The notes beneath the pieces were generated by a model. The model was not told the DNA's origin, made no database searches, and saw only the letters and a program-made list of their open reading frames with translations. From the NCBI GenBank assembly GCA_017554455.1, contig JAFZIH010000064.1, positions 1-32,749 on the forward strand: a DNA stretch of 32,749 nucleotides, read 5' to 3'. Source of the DNA: Clostridia bacterium (GTDB taxonomy: Bacteria; Bacillota; Clostridia; Christensenellales; CAG-138). Positions 14,688 through 23,634 of the stretch are shown here, piece after piece. Both the position numbers and the translations under genes were made by a program. The stretch's first letter is position 1, and each line of letters begins with the position of its first letter.

Positions 14688-15731
14688 ATGGAATCCTGTA
14701 ATCGAACCAAACCGACCGATCGGATCCGGCCGTATCTTCTTGCCGCGGCAGCGCTCGGAACGCTTGCGCTTGCATTCGTTCCGTCCGACGCGTGGCTCAG
14801 CGGTATGACGCAGCCGGCAGCGCTGCTCCTTGCAAGCTTTGTAAAGCAGCTTCTGACCGTCATGCTTCTGCTCGTCGTGCCTTCGGTCACAGCGCGGCTT
14901 GCGCACCGGATCTCCCCGTGGATCCTTTTGGGACTTGCGGCGCTTGCGTTCGGCGCGGGGCTTCTCGTGACCGGCAATCCGACGGACGCGCTGTATACGA
15001 CGGCGCTCTGCGCGCTGCCCGGCGCGGGGCTGTACGGCTTGCAGCGATTGAAGCTTTCGAACTTCCGCACGGTGATCTACGCGTCGTTTCTGAACCTTGC
15101 GGCGCTGTTCGTGTTCGTGTGCCTTCGTGACCTTGTCCGGTCCGGCGACGCGTACGCTTCCTATAAACAGCTTGTCGCGGCCTACGGAGAGATGATGAAC
15201 CGGCTTTCGGTCTCGGCCGATCCGACGGGCGAGCTGGGAATCGGTACGGAGTCGGAAGCGATCGTGAAAATGCTGCGCGTCAATGCGGACGCCTACTGCA
15301 CGGCGATCCTTCTCATACCCGCGATGGCGGCAGGACTTTCCAATGTGCTGTTTTCGCATCTCTGGAACCGGCACGGCGGTGCGGATATAGTGAAACTGCC
15401 GCCGTTTTCGGAATGGCGGTGCGAGCGGGGGTACGTTATCTTTGCCGCGGCGTTCATGCTTGCGACGATGCTTTTGGGAATGTTCGGCTGGCATACGGCG
15501 GATGCGCTGTCCGGCATTGCCGCGGTGATGTGGAGAATGCCGTGCATGCTCGGCGGATTGTGCACGGTGCGGCGTCTCGGCGCACGGTATAAACGGATGT
15601 GGATCTTTTGGGTGTCGATCGCGCTGCTGATCACCCTGCCGCCTGCGGCGGGCGTCATGCTGACGATGCTCGGCTTTTTATCCGCCTTGCGGAGACCAAT
15701 GAACGCGGGAGAGGACGGAGAACGGAAATGA
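14688..15731 (+). CDS. YybS-like (DUF2232) membrane protein
   Basis: A 347-residue integral membrane protein with about eight hydrophobic helices and short loops. I call it YybS/DUF2232-like mainly from position: it directly precedes gdpP, rplI and dnaB, the order yybS-yybT-rplI-dnaC known in Bacillus subtilis, and its size and topology fit that family. The family resembles transporter substrate-binding membrane components but its function is not established. No ribosome binding site precedes the ATG; a promoter sits 6 bases upstream, so the mRNA may be leaderless. Its stop overlaps the gdpP start by 4 bases (ATGA), which suggests translational coupling. Confidence 0.75.
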   Translation: MESCNRTKPTDRIRPYLLAAAALGTLALAFVPSDAWLSGMTQPAALLLASFVKQLLTVMLLLVVPSVTARLAHRISPWILLGLAALAFGAGLLVTGNPTDALYTTALCALPGAGLYGLQRLKLSNFRTVIYASFLNLAALFVFVCLRDLVRSGDAYASYKQLVAAYGEMMNRLSVSADPTGELGIGTESEAIVKMLRVNADAYCTAILLIPAMAAGLSNVLFSHLWNRHGGADIVKLPPFSEWRCERGYVIFAAAFMLATMLLGMFGWHTADALSGIAAVMWRMPCMLGGLCTVRRLGARYKRMWIFWVSIALLITLPPAAGVMLTMLGFLSALRRPMNAGEDGERK

Positions 15732-17668
15732 AACAATACGGAGGGATCCTGATCGCATTCGGTGCGATCGTCGCGCTCGGCGCGGGAGCGGTCGCGCTCT
15801 TTACAAAGCAGTATTATATTGCGCTTGCGGTGCTCGGCGCGGGGCTTCTGTGGCTCGGGATCATGGCGCTGCTGCTCTATCGTATTTCCAAAAAACAGCA
15901 GGCAAAGATGGATCGCGTCTTCAGCGAGAACGACAGCGCGGTGTCACTGCTTGCGAGCAATATTTCCATTCCGTGTGCGATCGTGGACCTTGCAGGACGG
16001 ATCACGTGGCGCAACAACGCCTTTGCGTCGCTGTTCGACGGGCAGGACGTGCATGACGTTGTGCCGGAATTTGACGGGAAAAACCCGATCCGCACGCTGC
16101 AGATCGAGCTGAACGGCAGTAACTTCCAGGTCATGAACATGCTTGTGAAGCGCGAGAAGGAAAAAAAGCTCGTGCTGCAGTACTGGCTCGACCGCACGGA
16201 AGCGGCACATTATCAGCGGCTGTATACCGAACAGCGTCCGTACGTGGCGATGATTCTGGTCGACAACTACGAGGAGCTTTTAAGCGACACGCAGATCCAC
16301 AGCACGGCGGTGCTGGCGGAGGTTGAGCGGCTGATCGCGGACCTAAGTAAACGCCTCGGCGGGCTGTATCGCCGTTACGACAACGGACGGTTCATCCTGG
16401 TGCTCGAAGCGAAGCAGATGCAGCAGCTCGAACAGGAAAAATTCACGCTTCTGGAACAGGCGCACAAGATCGACACGGGCTCGTCTTCTGTGGTGTCGCT
16501 GTCGATGGGCTGCGGGATCGCGCCCCGGCTCAATCAATCCGAGCAGGACGCGCGCCGCGCGCTGGAACTCGCGCTCGGCCGCGGCGGGGATCAGGTCGTC
16601 GTCAAGGACGGCACGGATTACCGCTTTTTCGGCGGAAAACGGCAGCATGATCCGCGGCAGTCGCGCGTCAAGGCAAGATTGTTCTCGAAAGCGCTCTATC
16701 AGCTGTTTGAAAACAGCGGAGACGTGTTCATCATGGGTCACCGCAATTCCGACATGGACTGTATCGGCGCGGCGCTCGGCGTCGTGACCTGCGCAAATCA
16801 CGTCGGCGCGCACGCCTATATCGTGCTCGACGCGGTGAACACCACGATCGAGGACGCAGTCGTTACACTCGAACGCTCCGGCGCGGGCTCGCTGATCATC
16901 ACGCCGGAACAGGCGGAGGAGATGATGCGGGAGAACTCGGTGCTCGTCGTGGTGGACACGCAGCGCGCATCGGTCACGGTCGCACCGCAGCTCCTCAGGA
17001 TGACGGAGCATATCGTGCTCATCGACCACCATCGCCGCAGCGCAGACTACATCGACAACGCGACGCTGCACTATCTCGAAACACGCGCGTCGAGCGCAAG
17101 CGAGATGGTGACTGAGGTCATGCAGTACTTTGCGGACAGCGTAAAGCCCTCGACGTTCACCTGCAGCGCGCTGCTTGCGGGCATTACGGTCGACACGAAG
17201 CAGTTCGCGTTCAACGTCGGCTCGCGCACGTTCGACGCCGCGGGGTATCTTCGCCGAAACGGCGCGGACCTGAGTTCGGTCAAGCAGATGTTCCAGAACG
17301 ACTACGAAAGCTACGTGCGCTGTGCGAACGTCGTCGAGCGCGCGAAGATCCGCAAGAGCGGCATCGCGATCTCGATCTGCGATAAGAACGCGCCGGACAG
17401 TCAGCTTTTAGCGGCGCAGGCGGCGGATGAACTACTTGGCATTCGCGGCGTCTATGCGGCGTTCGTGCTTGCGGAGACCGACGAGCAGGTCTCGATCTCC
17501 GGCAGAAGCTACGGACAGATCAACGTACAGGTCATCCTCGAACGGCTGGGAGGCGGCGGACATCTCACGATGGCAGGCGCGCAGCTCAAAGGCGCGACCT
17601 CGGAGGAAGCGCTCGAAAAGCTCGAGGAGGCGATCGACTGGTATGAAACGGAGAATCCCGAGAGATAA
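15728..17668 (+). CDS. gdpP: Cyclic-di-AMP phosphodiesterase GdpP (YybT family)
   Basis: A 646-residue membrane protein expected to cleave c-di-AMP to pApA, and so to tune cell-wall and osmotic balance. It has two N-terminal membrane helices (about 5-25 and 30-51), a PAS-like domain (about 70-150), a degenerate GGDEF domain (about 170-300) where RRYDNGRF replaces GGDEF, and a DHH/DHHA1 phosphoesterase. Catalytic metal-site motifs are present: GHRNSDMD (337-344), VVVDTQ (Asp410), DHH (433-435) and C-terminal GGGGH. Together these make the family assignment firm. The ATG at 15728 overlaps the upstream stop. Third-frame codons before it cover the previous gene and are not used. Confidence 0.95.
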   Translation: MKQYGGILIAFGAIVALGAGAVALFTKQYYIALAVLGAGLLWLGIMALLLYRISKKQQAKMDRVFSENDSAVSLLASNISIPCAIVDLAGRITWRNNAFASLFDGQDVHDVVPEFDGKNPIRTLQIELNGSNFQVMNMLVKREKEKKLVLQYWLDRTEAAHYQRLYTEQRPYVAMILVDNYEELLSDTQIHSTAVLAEVERLIADLSKRLGGLYRRYDNGRFILVLEAKQMQQLEQEKFTLLEQAHKIDTGSSSVVSLSMGCGIAPRLNQSEQDARRALELALGRGGDQVVVKDGTDYRFFGGKRQHDPRQSRVKARLFSKALYQLFENSGDVFIMGHRNSDMDCIGAALGVVTCANHVGAHAYIVLDAVNTTIEDAVVTLERSGAGSLIITPEQAEEMMRENSVLVVVDTQRASVTVAPQLLRMTEHIVLIDHHRRSADYIDNATLHYLETRASSASEMVTEVMQYFADSVKPSTFTCSALLAGITVDTKQFAFNVGSRTFDAAGYLRRNGADLSSVKQMFQNDYESYVRCANVVERAKIRKSGIAISICDKNAPDSQLLAAQAADELLGIRGVYAAFVLAETDEQVSISGRSYGQINVQVILERLGGGGHLTMAGAQLKGATSEEALEKLEEAIDWYETENPER

Positions 17669-17686
17669 GAAAGGACGGAACGGACG

Positions 17687-18127
17687 ATGAAGGTATTGCT
17701 TTTGGAAGACGTAAAGGGCAGCGGCAAGAAGGGCGAAGTGATCAACGTCAGCGACGGATACGCGCGCAACTTCCTGTTTCCCCGCAAGATGGCGGAGCCC
17801 GCGGATGCGCAGGCGATCAATGCGGCCAACATTCAGAAGAGCGCCGCGCAGCACAGAAAGTTTACGGCCGGCATCAAGGCGCGTGAGACGGCGCAGGCGC
17901 TGGAGGGACATTCCATCCACGTGAAGGCGCGCGTCGGCGAGAACGGGAAACTATTCGGCACCGTCTCCGGCAAGGAGATCGCCGCTGCGCTGAAGGAACA
18001 GAAGGGCGTGGACGTGGACAAGAAGAAGATCGCGGTCGATCCGATCCGCGCGCTCGGCGAGTATCCCGCCAAGCTCAGCTTGTTCGAGGGCATTTCGGTA
18101 ACCGTAAAAGTGATCGTAGAGGAATAA
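17687..18127 (+). CDS. rplI: 50S ribosomal protein L9 (bL9)
   Basis: A 146-residue ribosomal protein of the large subunit. The N-terminal rRNA-binding domain starts [20 protein letters not shown] and includes [14 protein letters not shown] long connecting helix leads to the C-terminal domain with [15 protein letters not shown]. Length and motifs are normal. AAAGGA precedes the ATG. It lies between gdpP and dnaB, the conserved Bacillota order, and its TAA abuts the dnaB ATG directly. Confidence 0.97.
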   Translation: MKVLLLEDVKGSGKKGEVINVSDGYARNFLFPRKMAEPADAQAINAANIQKSAAQHRKFTAGIKARETAQALEGHSIHVKARVGENGKLFGTVSGKEIAAALKEQKGVDVDKKKIAVDPIRALGEYPAKLSLFEGISVTVKVIVEE

Positions 18128-19468
18128 ATGGAACAAACAACGATTGAATCCCTGCCCCACAGCATAGAGGCGGAACGCTCGGTCCTCGGCGCGATGCTGC
18201 TGGACGAAAGCGCGCTCGATTCCATGCTGGAGCAGTTAAAACCGGATGACTTTTATCAGGATGCGCACGCGAGCATCTTTGAAGCCATGCGCACGATCCG
18301 GCAGGCGGGCAACGGCGTCGACGTCGTGACGGTTTCGAACGCGCTCGAACGCGCCGGCAAGCTTGAAAGCGCCGGCGGGCTCGTGTACCTTACCGATCTG
18401 ATGAGCTTCGTGCCGACGACCGCAAACGTCCAGCATTACGGAAAGATCGTCGAGGAGCACAGCATCAAGCGCTCGCTCGTCCGCGTCGGCAACGACATGA
18501 TCCGCGACGGCATGAACGACCGCCGCGACGTGGAGGATTCCTTAAACGACGCGGAGCGCAAGATCTACGACATCTCCATGCGCAAGACAGAGGATACGCT
18601 TACGCCCGCGATCGACATCGTGCCGAACACGATCAACCAGATCGGCGAGATCGTCAACCGCAAGGGCAAGCTCACCGGCATCGCAACGGGGTTCTCGAAG
18701 CTTGACCGGCTCACAAACGGTCTGCAGAAGAGCGACCTCATCATCCTCGCCGCGCGTCCCGCCATGGGCAAATCCGCGTTTGCCATGAACATTGCGCAGT
18801 ACGCGGCGCTGCACGACAACCGCGCCGTCGCCGTGTTCTCGCTCGAAATGAGCAAGGAACAGCTGATGATGCGCATCATGTGCACGGAGGCGGCCGTCGA
18901 CTCGCAGAAGATCAAGGACGGTTCTCTGAACAACAGCGAGATGCAGCGGCTCATGGAAGCGTCCGCGCCGCTGCAGGCAAGTAAGCTCTATATCGACGAT
19001 TCCGCCGGCGCGACGGTTGCGAGCATCCGCTCAAAGTGCAGAAGACTGAAGGCGCAGCAGGGACTGGATCTCGTCATCATCGACTATATGCAGCTGATGC
19101 AGGGCACGGGAAACGGCAGCCGCAAGAACGACAACCGGCAGCAGGAGATCTCCGACATGACCCGCGCCATGAAGCTTTTGGCACGCGAACTCGATCTGCC
19201 GATCATTCTTTTAAGCCAGCTCAACCGCGGGCCCGAGATGCGACAGGATCATCGACCGATGATCAGCGACCTTCGCGAATCCGGCTCGATCGAGCAGGAC
19301 GCGGATATGGTCATCCTCCTGTACCGCGCCGCCGTCTACGACGAAACGGCGGGTCCCGAGAGCGAAGCGATCGTGGCAAAGAACCGTCACGGTCCCATCG
19401 AAACGTGCAAGCTTGTGTTCCAGGGCGAGTACACGCGCTTCCGGACACTTGCGGAAGAGGATCGGTAA
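18128..19468 (+). CDS. dnaB: Replicative DNA helicase DnaB
   Basis: A 446-residue hexameric helicase that unwinds DNA at the replication fork (called dnaC in Bacillus). The N-terminal domain (PHSIEAERSVLGAML) binds primase. The RecA-like domain has Walker A RPAMGKSA (about 210-217), with Ser in place of the usual Thr after Lys, and Walker B LDLVIIDYMQLM. The late segments SQLNRGPE and DLRESGSIEQDAD are characteristic. Both residues at the nucleotide-contact Lys/Ser are compatible with activity. The start is the ATG right after the rplI stop, preceded by AGAGGA. Confidence 0.97.
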   Translation: MEQTTIESLPHSIEAERSVLGAMLLDESALDSMLEQLKPDDFYQDAHASIFEAMRTIRQAGNGVDVVTVSNALERAGKLESAGGLVYLTDLMSFVPTTANVQHYGKIVEEHSIKRSLVRVGNDMIRDGMNDRRDVEDSLNDAERKIYDISMRKTEDTLTPAIDIVPNTINQIGEIVNRKGKLTGIATGFSKLDRLTNGLQKSDLIILAARPAMGKSAFAMNIAQYAALHDNRAVAVFSLEMSKEQLMMRIMCTEAAVDSQKIKDGSLNNSEMQRLMEASAPLQASKLYIDDSAGATVASIRSKCRRLKAQQGLDLVIIDYMQLMQGTGNGSRKNDNRQQEISDMTRAMKLLARELDLPIILLSQLNRGPEMRQDHRPMISDLRESGSIEQDADMVILLYRAAVYDETAGPESEAIVAKNRHGPIETCKLVFQGEYTRFRTLAEEDR

Positions 19469-19471
19469 ATC

Positions 19472-19515
19472 CAAAAACAGAACAGGGATCGGAGTTTTCC
19501 GATCCCTGTGTTTTT
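19472..19515. terminator. Bidirectional terminator between dnaB and the RND gene
   Basis: ACAGGGATCGG (19482-19492) and CCGATCCCTGT (19499-19509) form a perfect stem with a 6-base loop. An A-rich flank on one side and TTTTT on the other let it serve both convergent genes. Confidence 0.88.
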
Positions 19516-22500
19516 ATGTTTCTGACGGTTCTGCTGCCGGAACGCTGTCCGGTACCGATTCCGGCTTTTTGTCGCGGCGGAAGATATCGTAGAGGACGGG
19601 GATGATGAACGCGGTCGTCAGCGTCGCGTAGGTCAGACCGCCGATGCACACGATCGCGACCGGCTGCACGATCTCCGCACCGGTGCCGAAGCCGATCGCA
19701 AGCGGCAGAAGACCGAGGATCGTGGTGAGCGCGGTCATCAGCACGGGACGCAGACGGATCACGGTCGCTTTGACAATCGCGTCGCGCTTGCCCAACCCTT
19801 CGTCGCGGAAGCGGTTTGCGCAGTCGACGAGCACGATGCCGTTGTTGACCGCGATGCCGACGAGCATGATAAAGCCGATCATCGGAACGATGCCGATCTC
19901 CGCGCCGGTGATCCACAGCGCGATGAACCCGCCCGCAAACGCCAGCGGCACGGTGCCGATCACGATGAACGGGGAAAGCAACGACTGGAACTGCGCGACC
20001 ATAATGAGATAAATGATCAGAACGCCGAGCGCGAGCATCCAGAGAAGGTCTTTGAGTGCGCTGTTGATCGACTCGTTCTGCCCGTCGTAAACGAGCGTGC
20101 AGCCCGCGGGAAGCTGAACCGCGTCGACGGCTTTCTGTACGTCGCGGCTCACAAGCGTGACGTTTCTGCCCTCGTCGAGCGTCGCGGTGATCGTGACGCA
20201 GCGGCGCTGATCGATACGCGAGATCGAAGCGAGCGTGGTCGTTTCCGTGATCGTTGCGATGTCCGATAGCTTCACGGTTTCGACCGACTGATCGAGCCGC
20301 GTGACGGTGAATTCGATGTTCTCAAGCTCCGTCTTGGAGTGCGGCACACCTGAATCCGCAATGACCGAAACGTCCAGCGCGGTCGTCGTGGATGAGACGG
20401 AGGTGGAGGAGGCGGTGCTCTTCAGCACCTCCGCAAGTTTCAGATACGTTTCGGCAACGGTCAGCCCGTGCGCCGCCGCCTTCTCCTTATCGACGGAAAC
20501 GTGCAGCGTCGGCGTCGTTTCTTCTACGCCGCTGTCGACTTCCTTGATCCCGTCGACCCCGCGCAGCGCTTCCGCGATTCGTTCCGACGTTTCGGACAGC
20601 GCGGACAGATCGTTTGCGTACAGCTTGATCGAGATATCGTCGCCGGACATCGAGGTCGAAAAGCTCATCGTACTCATGCCCGCGATCGTGTACGGATGTT
20701 CGGCTTTCAGCGGGGACAGCGCTTCGTCGATGCTGTTATGGATGGTGATGCTCGAAAGCTCGCTCTTTTCGTCGATCAGCGCATAGATCGTGAGCTCACT
20801 TACATTCGTGCTCTGTCCGCCGCCGGAGAGACCGAGGATCGAAACGACGCCGCTGCCGAGCATGCCGCCCGCGTCGGTCAGCCCCGGCACGGTGTACATG
20901 ATGTCCATGAATTCGTCGGCGATCTCGGTTGCTTCCGCAAAGGTCGTACCCTTTTCGAGCGGGACGGAAACCGAGATCTGCTTGCCGCCGCTTTCGGGGA
21001 ACATGACGAACCCGCGGCGGATGACCGCCCAGCAGGAGCCCGCAAGGATCAGAAGCGCAAGGAGCAGCGCGACCGCGCGGTGCCGGAGCGTAAACCGCAG
21101 CGTCTTTTCAAACGCCGCCAAGAGCTTTTGACGGGTCTTGCCCTGCGGTTTGACCGGACGGCGCAAAAGCCCCGTGACCGTCGCGGGGATGACCGTCATG
21201 GCGACGATCAAGCTTGCAAGCAGCGAATAGGTGACGGTCAGCACCATGTCCATAAAGATCTGCCGCGTCAGCCCCTGCACGAACAGGATCGGGACGAACA
21301 CGCAGACGGTGGTGAGCGTCGACGCGGTGATTGCGCCGGCGACTTCCCTGACGCCCTGCACGGCGGCTTCCTTGATCGGAACGCCCTCGCTGCGCAGACG
21401 ATAGATGTTTTCGATGACGACGATCGAGTTGTCGACCAGCATGCCGATGCCGATGGCAAGACCGGACATGGAGATGACGTTCATCGTGACGCCGGAGAAG
21501 TACATCAGCACGAGCGCGAACAGCACCGAGACCGGGATCGAGATCGCGACGGTCAGCGTCGGACGGAGATCGCGCAAAAACAGGAACAGGATCAGGATCG
21601 CGAGCACCGCGCCGATCATCAGGTTTTCCACGACCGAAGAGATCGCCATGTGGATGAAATCGCCCTGACTCATCAGCGAGGTGAAGGACAGTCCCGGATA
21701 GATTTCTTCAAGTTCGCGGAAGCGGCTTTCGATGCTGTCGGATACGGTCGCCGTCGCGTAGGAGGACTGTTTCGAGAACGAGAGCAGCACGCCGTTTTCG
21801 CCGTTGATCTTCGCGTAGGTCCTGCCGGAATTGTCCGTGATGCGCACAGATGCGATATCGCCGAGCACGATCGTGTCGAGCGAGCCGACGCCGGGGGAGA
21901 ACAGCGGGATCTGTTCAAGGACCTGCACGTCCTCGATCTCGTCGCCGACGGAGACCAGCCATTGCGACCCGTTCTCGTTGAGATAGCCCGCCGGCATGGA
22001 GAAGTTCTGCGCGGAAAGAAGCTGCGCGATCAGTTCCTTCGTGAGGATTTTTTTGAGATTTGCGGCGTCCTTTGCGGCGGCGAGCTGTTCTGCAGCCGCC
22101 TGTTCCGCCTGCTCAAGCTGCGTTTTGCCTGCTTCGAGCTCCTTTTCGCCGAGCTCGAGCGCCGCTTTGCCCTGATCGATCGCCGCCTGCGCTTCATTCA
22201 GCTTTCCGTAGGCGGCATTTTTCTTTCGGTTCAGCTCGTCGCGTCCGTTTTCCAGATCGAGTTTGCCGCTTTCCGCCTGTGAAAGAAGATCGTCGACGGT
22301 CGCGATCCCTTCTTCAAGCTGCGGGATCGCGGTGTTGAGCTGTTCCATCGTATCATCGACCTGATCGCGGCTCAATCCGTTTTCCGTCAGCTGCGCGTCG
22401 ATCTCCTTGAGACCGTCCTCGATCGCGCGGTATTCCTCGCTCGATTTGATCGCATCAATGGATTCCTGCTTTTCCGCGTCGGAAAGGGAGGGATCGTTTT

Positions 22501-23458
22501 CGATCGCGGCGATCGACTGGTCAAACAGCGCCTTGCCCGTTTCGAGCGCCTGCATCGTGTATTTCAACGCGTAAAGCTGCGTGCGCATGGAATTGGCGGT
22601 TTCAAGCTGCGCGGCGAGCGTGTCGTGCTGCGCGTTGAGCTCCGTGATTGTGGCGGTGAGCTGCTCGTCCGCTTCTTTCAACTGCCGCTCCGCCTTGCCG
22701 AACTGATAGCTCGCCTGCTCACGTCCCTTGTCAAGCTCTTCCTGCCCTTCGGTGAGCTTGTCACGGTTTTCCTCGAGTTCCTGTTCGCCCTCTTTGACCT
22801 TTTCCCGCGCTTCGTCGAGCTCCTTTGCCGCGTTCTCGAATTCTTCGTCGATGGCGGCATAGAGACGTCCGTTCAACGTTTCGATCTTGTCGTCGTCGAG
22901 CGTGATCTCAACCTGCCGTTCGATGAGCCCGGAGGTCGTGACCGACGCGACGCCGGAAACGCCTTCGAGCCGCGGCAGCAGCGTGTCCGAGACGAACGCG
23001 GACAGCGCGAGCTGGTCCATATCCTTCGCGTAGACGGCGGCGACGGTGACGGGGATGAGGTCGGAACTCAGCTCCATCATGACCGGCGTGCCGATGACCT
23101 CATCCCACGAGGCGGTCACCATGCCGAGCGCCTTTTGTACGTCGATCGACGCCATGTCGACGTCGGTGCCGTCCTCGAACGTCAAATAGACGACGGAGAG
23201 GTTTTCGCTGCTTCTGGACGTGATCGACTTGATGTGATCGAGGGCGGCCATCGACTGCTCGAGCGGCTTTGTGACGGTCGCTTCGACCTCCTCCGGCGAT
23301 GCGCCGGGGTACGTCGTGAACAGGACGATGTACGGAAAGCTCATGTCCGGCAGAAGGTCCGGCGTCATTTTGCCGACGGAAACGTAGCCGAGTACCAGAA
23401 TGAGCACGACGACGACAAAGACGGTAAACGGTTTTTTCACGCTGAACTTTGCGAACAT
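19514..23458 (-). CDS. RND-family efflux transporter with large coiled-coil insertion
   Basis: A 1314-residue HAE-type RND exporter, expected to pump amphiphilic compounds using the proton gradient. The N-terminal helix and DLLPDMSFPYIVL, GASPEEVE and GVASV segments are typical, as is the helix GMLVDNSIVVIENIYR; there Asn677 follows Asp676 where many family members have Asp-Asp. About twelve membrane helices fit the two-half plan. The unusual part is about residues 198-469: a Glu/Lys/Gln/Ala-rich coiled coil inserted in the first porter loop, between TLDDDKIETLNG and LLSAQNFSMPAG, which normally lie close together. This explains the extra length over the roughly 1050 residues usual for Gram-positive members. 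No adaptor or outer-channel gene is nearby. Transcribed alone, divergent from the gene at 23635. Confidence 0.93.
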   Translation of the reverse strand: MFAKFSVKKPFTVFVVVVLILVLGYVSVGKMTPDLLPDMSFPYIVLFTTYPGASPEEVEATVTKPLEQSMAALDHIKSITSRSSENLSVVYLTFEDGTDVDMASIDVQKALGMVTASWDEVIGTPVMMELSSDLIPVTVAAVYAKDMDQLALSAFVSDTLLPRLEGVSGVASVTTSGLIERQVEITLDDDKIETLNGRLYAAIDEEFENAAKELDEAREKVKEGEQELEENRDKLTEGQEELDKGREQASYQFGKAERQLKEADEQLTATITELNAQHDTLAAQLETANSMRTQLYALKYTMQALETGKALFDQSIAAIENDPSLSDAEKQESIDAIKSSEEYRAIEDGLKEIDAQLTENGLSRDQVDDTMEQLNTAIPQLEEGIATVDDLLSQAESGKLDLENGRDELNRKKNAAYGKLNEAQAAIDQGKAALELGEKELEAGKTQLEQAEQAAAEQLAAAKDAANLKKILTKELIAQLLSAQNFSMPAGYLNENGSQWLVSVGDEIEDVQVLEQIPLFSPGVGSLDTIVLGDIASVRITDNSGRTYAKINGENGVLLSFSKQSSYATATVSDSIESRFRELEEIYPGLSFTSLMSQGDFIHMAISSVVENLMIGAVLAILILFLFLRDLRPTLTVAISIPVSVLFALVLMYFSGVTMNVISMSGLAIGIGMLVDNSIVVIENIYRLRSEGVPIKEAAVQGVREVAGAITASTLTTVCVFVPILFVQGLTRQIFMDMVLTVTYSLLASLIVAMTVIPATVTGLLRRPVKPQGKTRQKLLAAFEKTLRFTLRHRAVALLLALLILAGSCWAVIRRGFVMFPESGGKQISVSVPLEKGTTFAEATEIADEFMDIMYTVPGLTDAGGMLGSGVVSILGLSGGGQSTNVSELTIYALIDEKSELSSITIHNSIDEALSPLKAEHPYTIAGMSTMSFSTSMSGDDISIKLYANDLSALSETSERIAEALRGVDGIKEVDSGVEETTPTLHVSVDKEKAAAHGLTVAETYLKLAEVLKSTASSTSVSSTTTALDVSVIADSGVPHSKTELENIEFTVTRLDQSVETVKLSDIATITETTTLASISRIDQRRCVTITATLDEGRNVTLVSRDVQKAVDAVQLPAGCTLVYDGQNESINSALKDLLWMLALGVLIIYLIMVAQFQSLLSPFIVIGTVPLAFAGGFIALWITGAEIGIVPMIGFIMLVGIAVNNGIVLVDCANRFRDEGLGKRDAIVKATVIRLRPVLMTALTTILGLLPLAIGFGTGAEIVQPVAIVCIGGLTYATLTTAFIIPVLYDIFRRDKKPESVPDSVPAAEPSET

Positions 23459-23504
23459 GGCGGATCTCCGATCGCAGGGACATACTTCCCATTATGATAT
23501 TTAT

Positions 23505-23513
23505 ATTATAACA
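23505..23513 (-). promoter_or_regulatory. Extended -10 of the RND gene
   Basis: On the minus strand TGT precedes a perfect TATAAT (23505-23510). No clear -35 is seen, which an extended -10 can tolerate. Predicted transcription start is near 23498, leaving a leader of about 40 bases with GGAG before ATG. Confidence 0.65.
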
Positions 23514-23579
23514 CGTTTCGGACGGTTTGAATGTAGAAAAGATGTGAACCTTTACGTTCGTAAACTTTTCCGCGCGGGC

Positions 23580-23609
23580 TTGAAGCGGCGGCGTCCGATG
23601 TGGTATACT
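23580..23609 (+). promoter_or_regulatory. Promoter of the PIG-V-like gene
   Basis: TTGAAG (23580-23585), an 18-base spacer, and TATACT (23604-23609) preceded by TGG. Transcription should start near 23616, so this gene keeps a short leader with AAGGA. Confidence 0.65.
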
Positions 23610-23634
23610 GTGCGAAGGGAGAGAAAGAAGGACA

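Noticed and set aside
12762..15494. A 910-codon minus-strand frame opposite thrS and the yybS-like gene
   Set aside because: It would run through the thrS terminator and the downstream promoter; its product is Arg/His-rich and featureless.
20468..22282. A 604-codon plus-strand frame opposite the RND gene
   Set aside because: Highly Arg/Asp-rich product with no domain; the RND gene on the other strand has strong family motifs.
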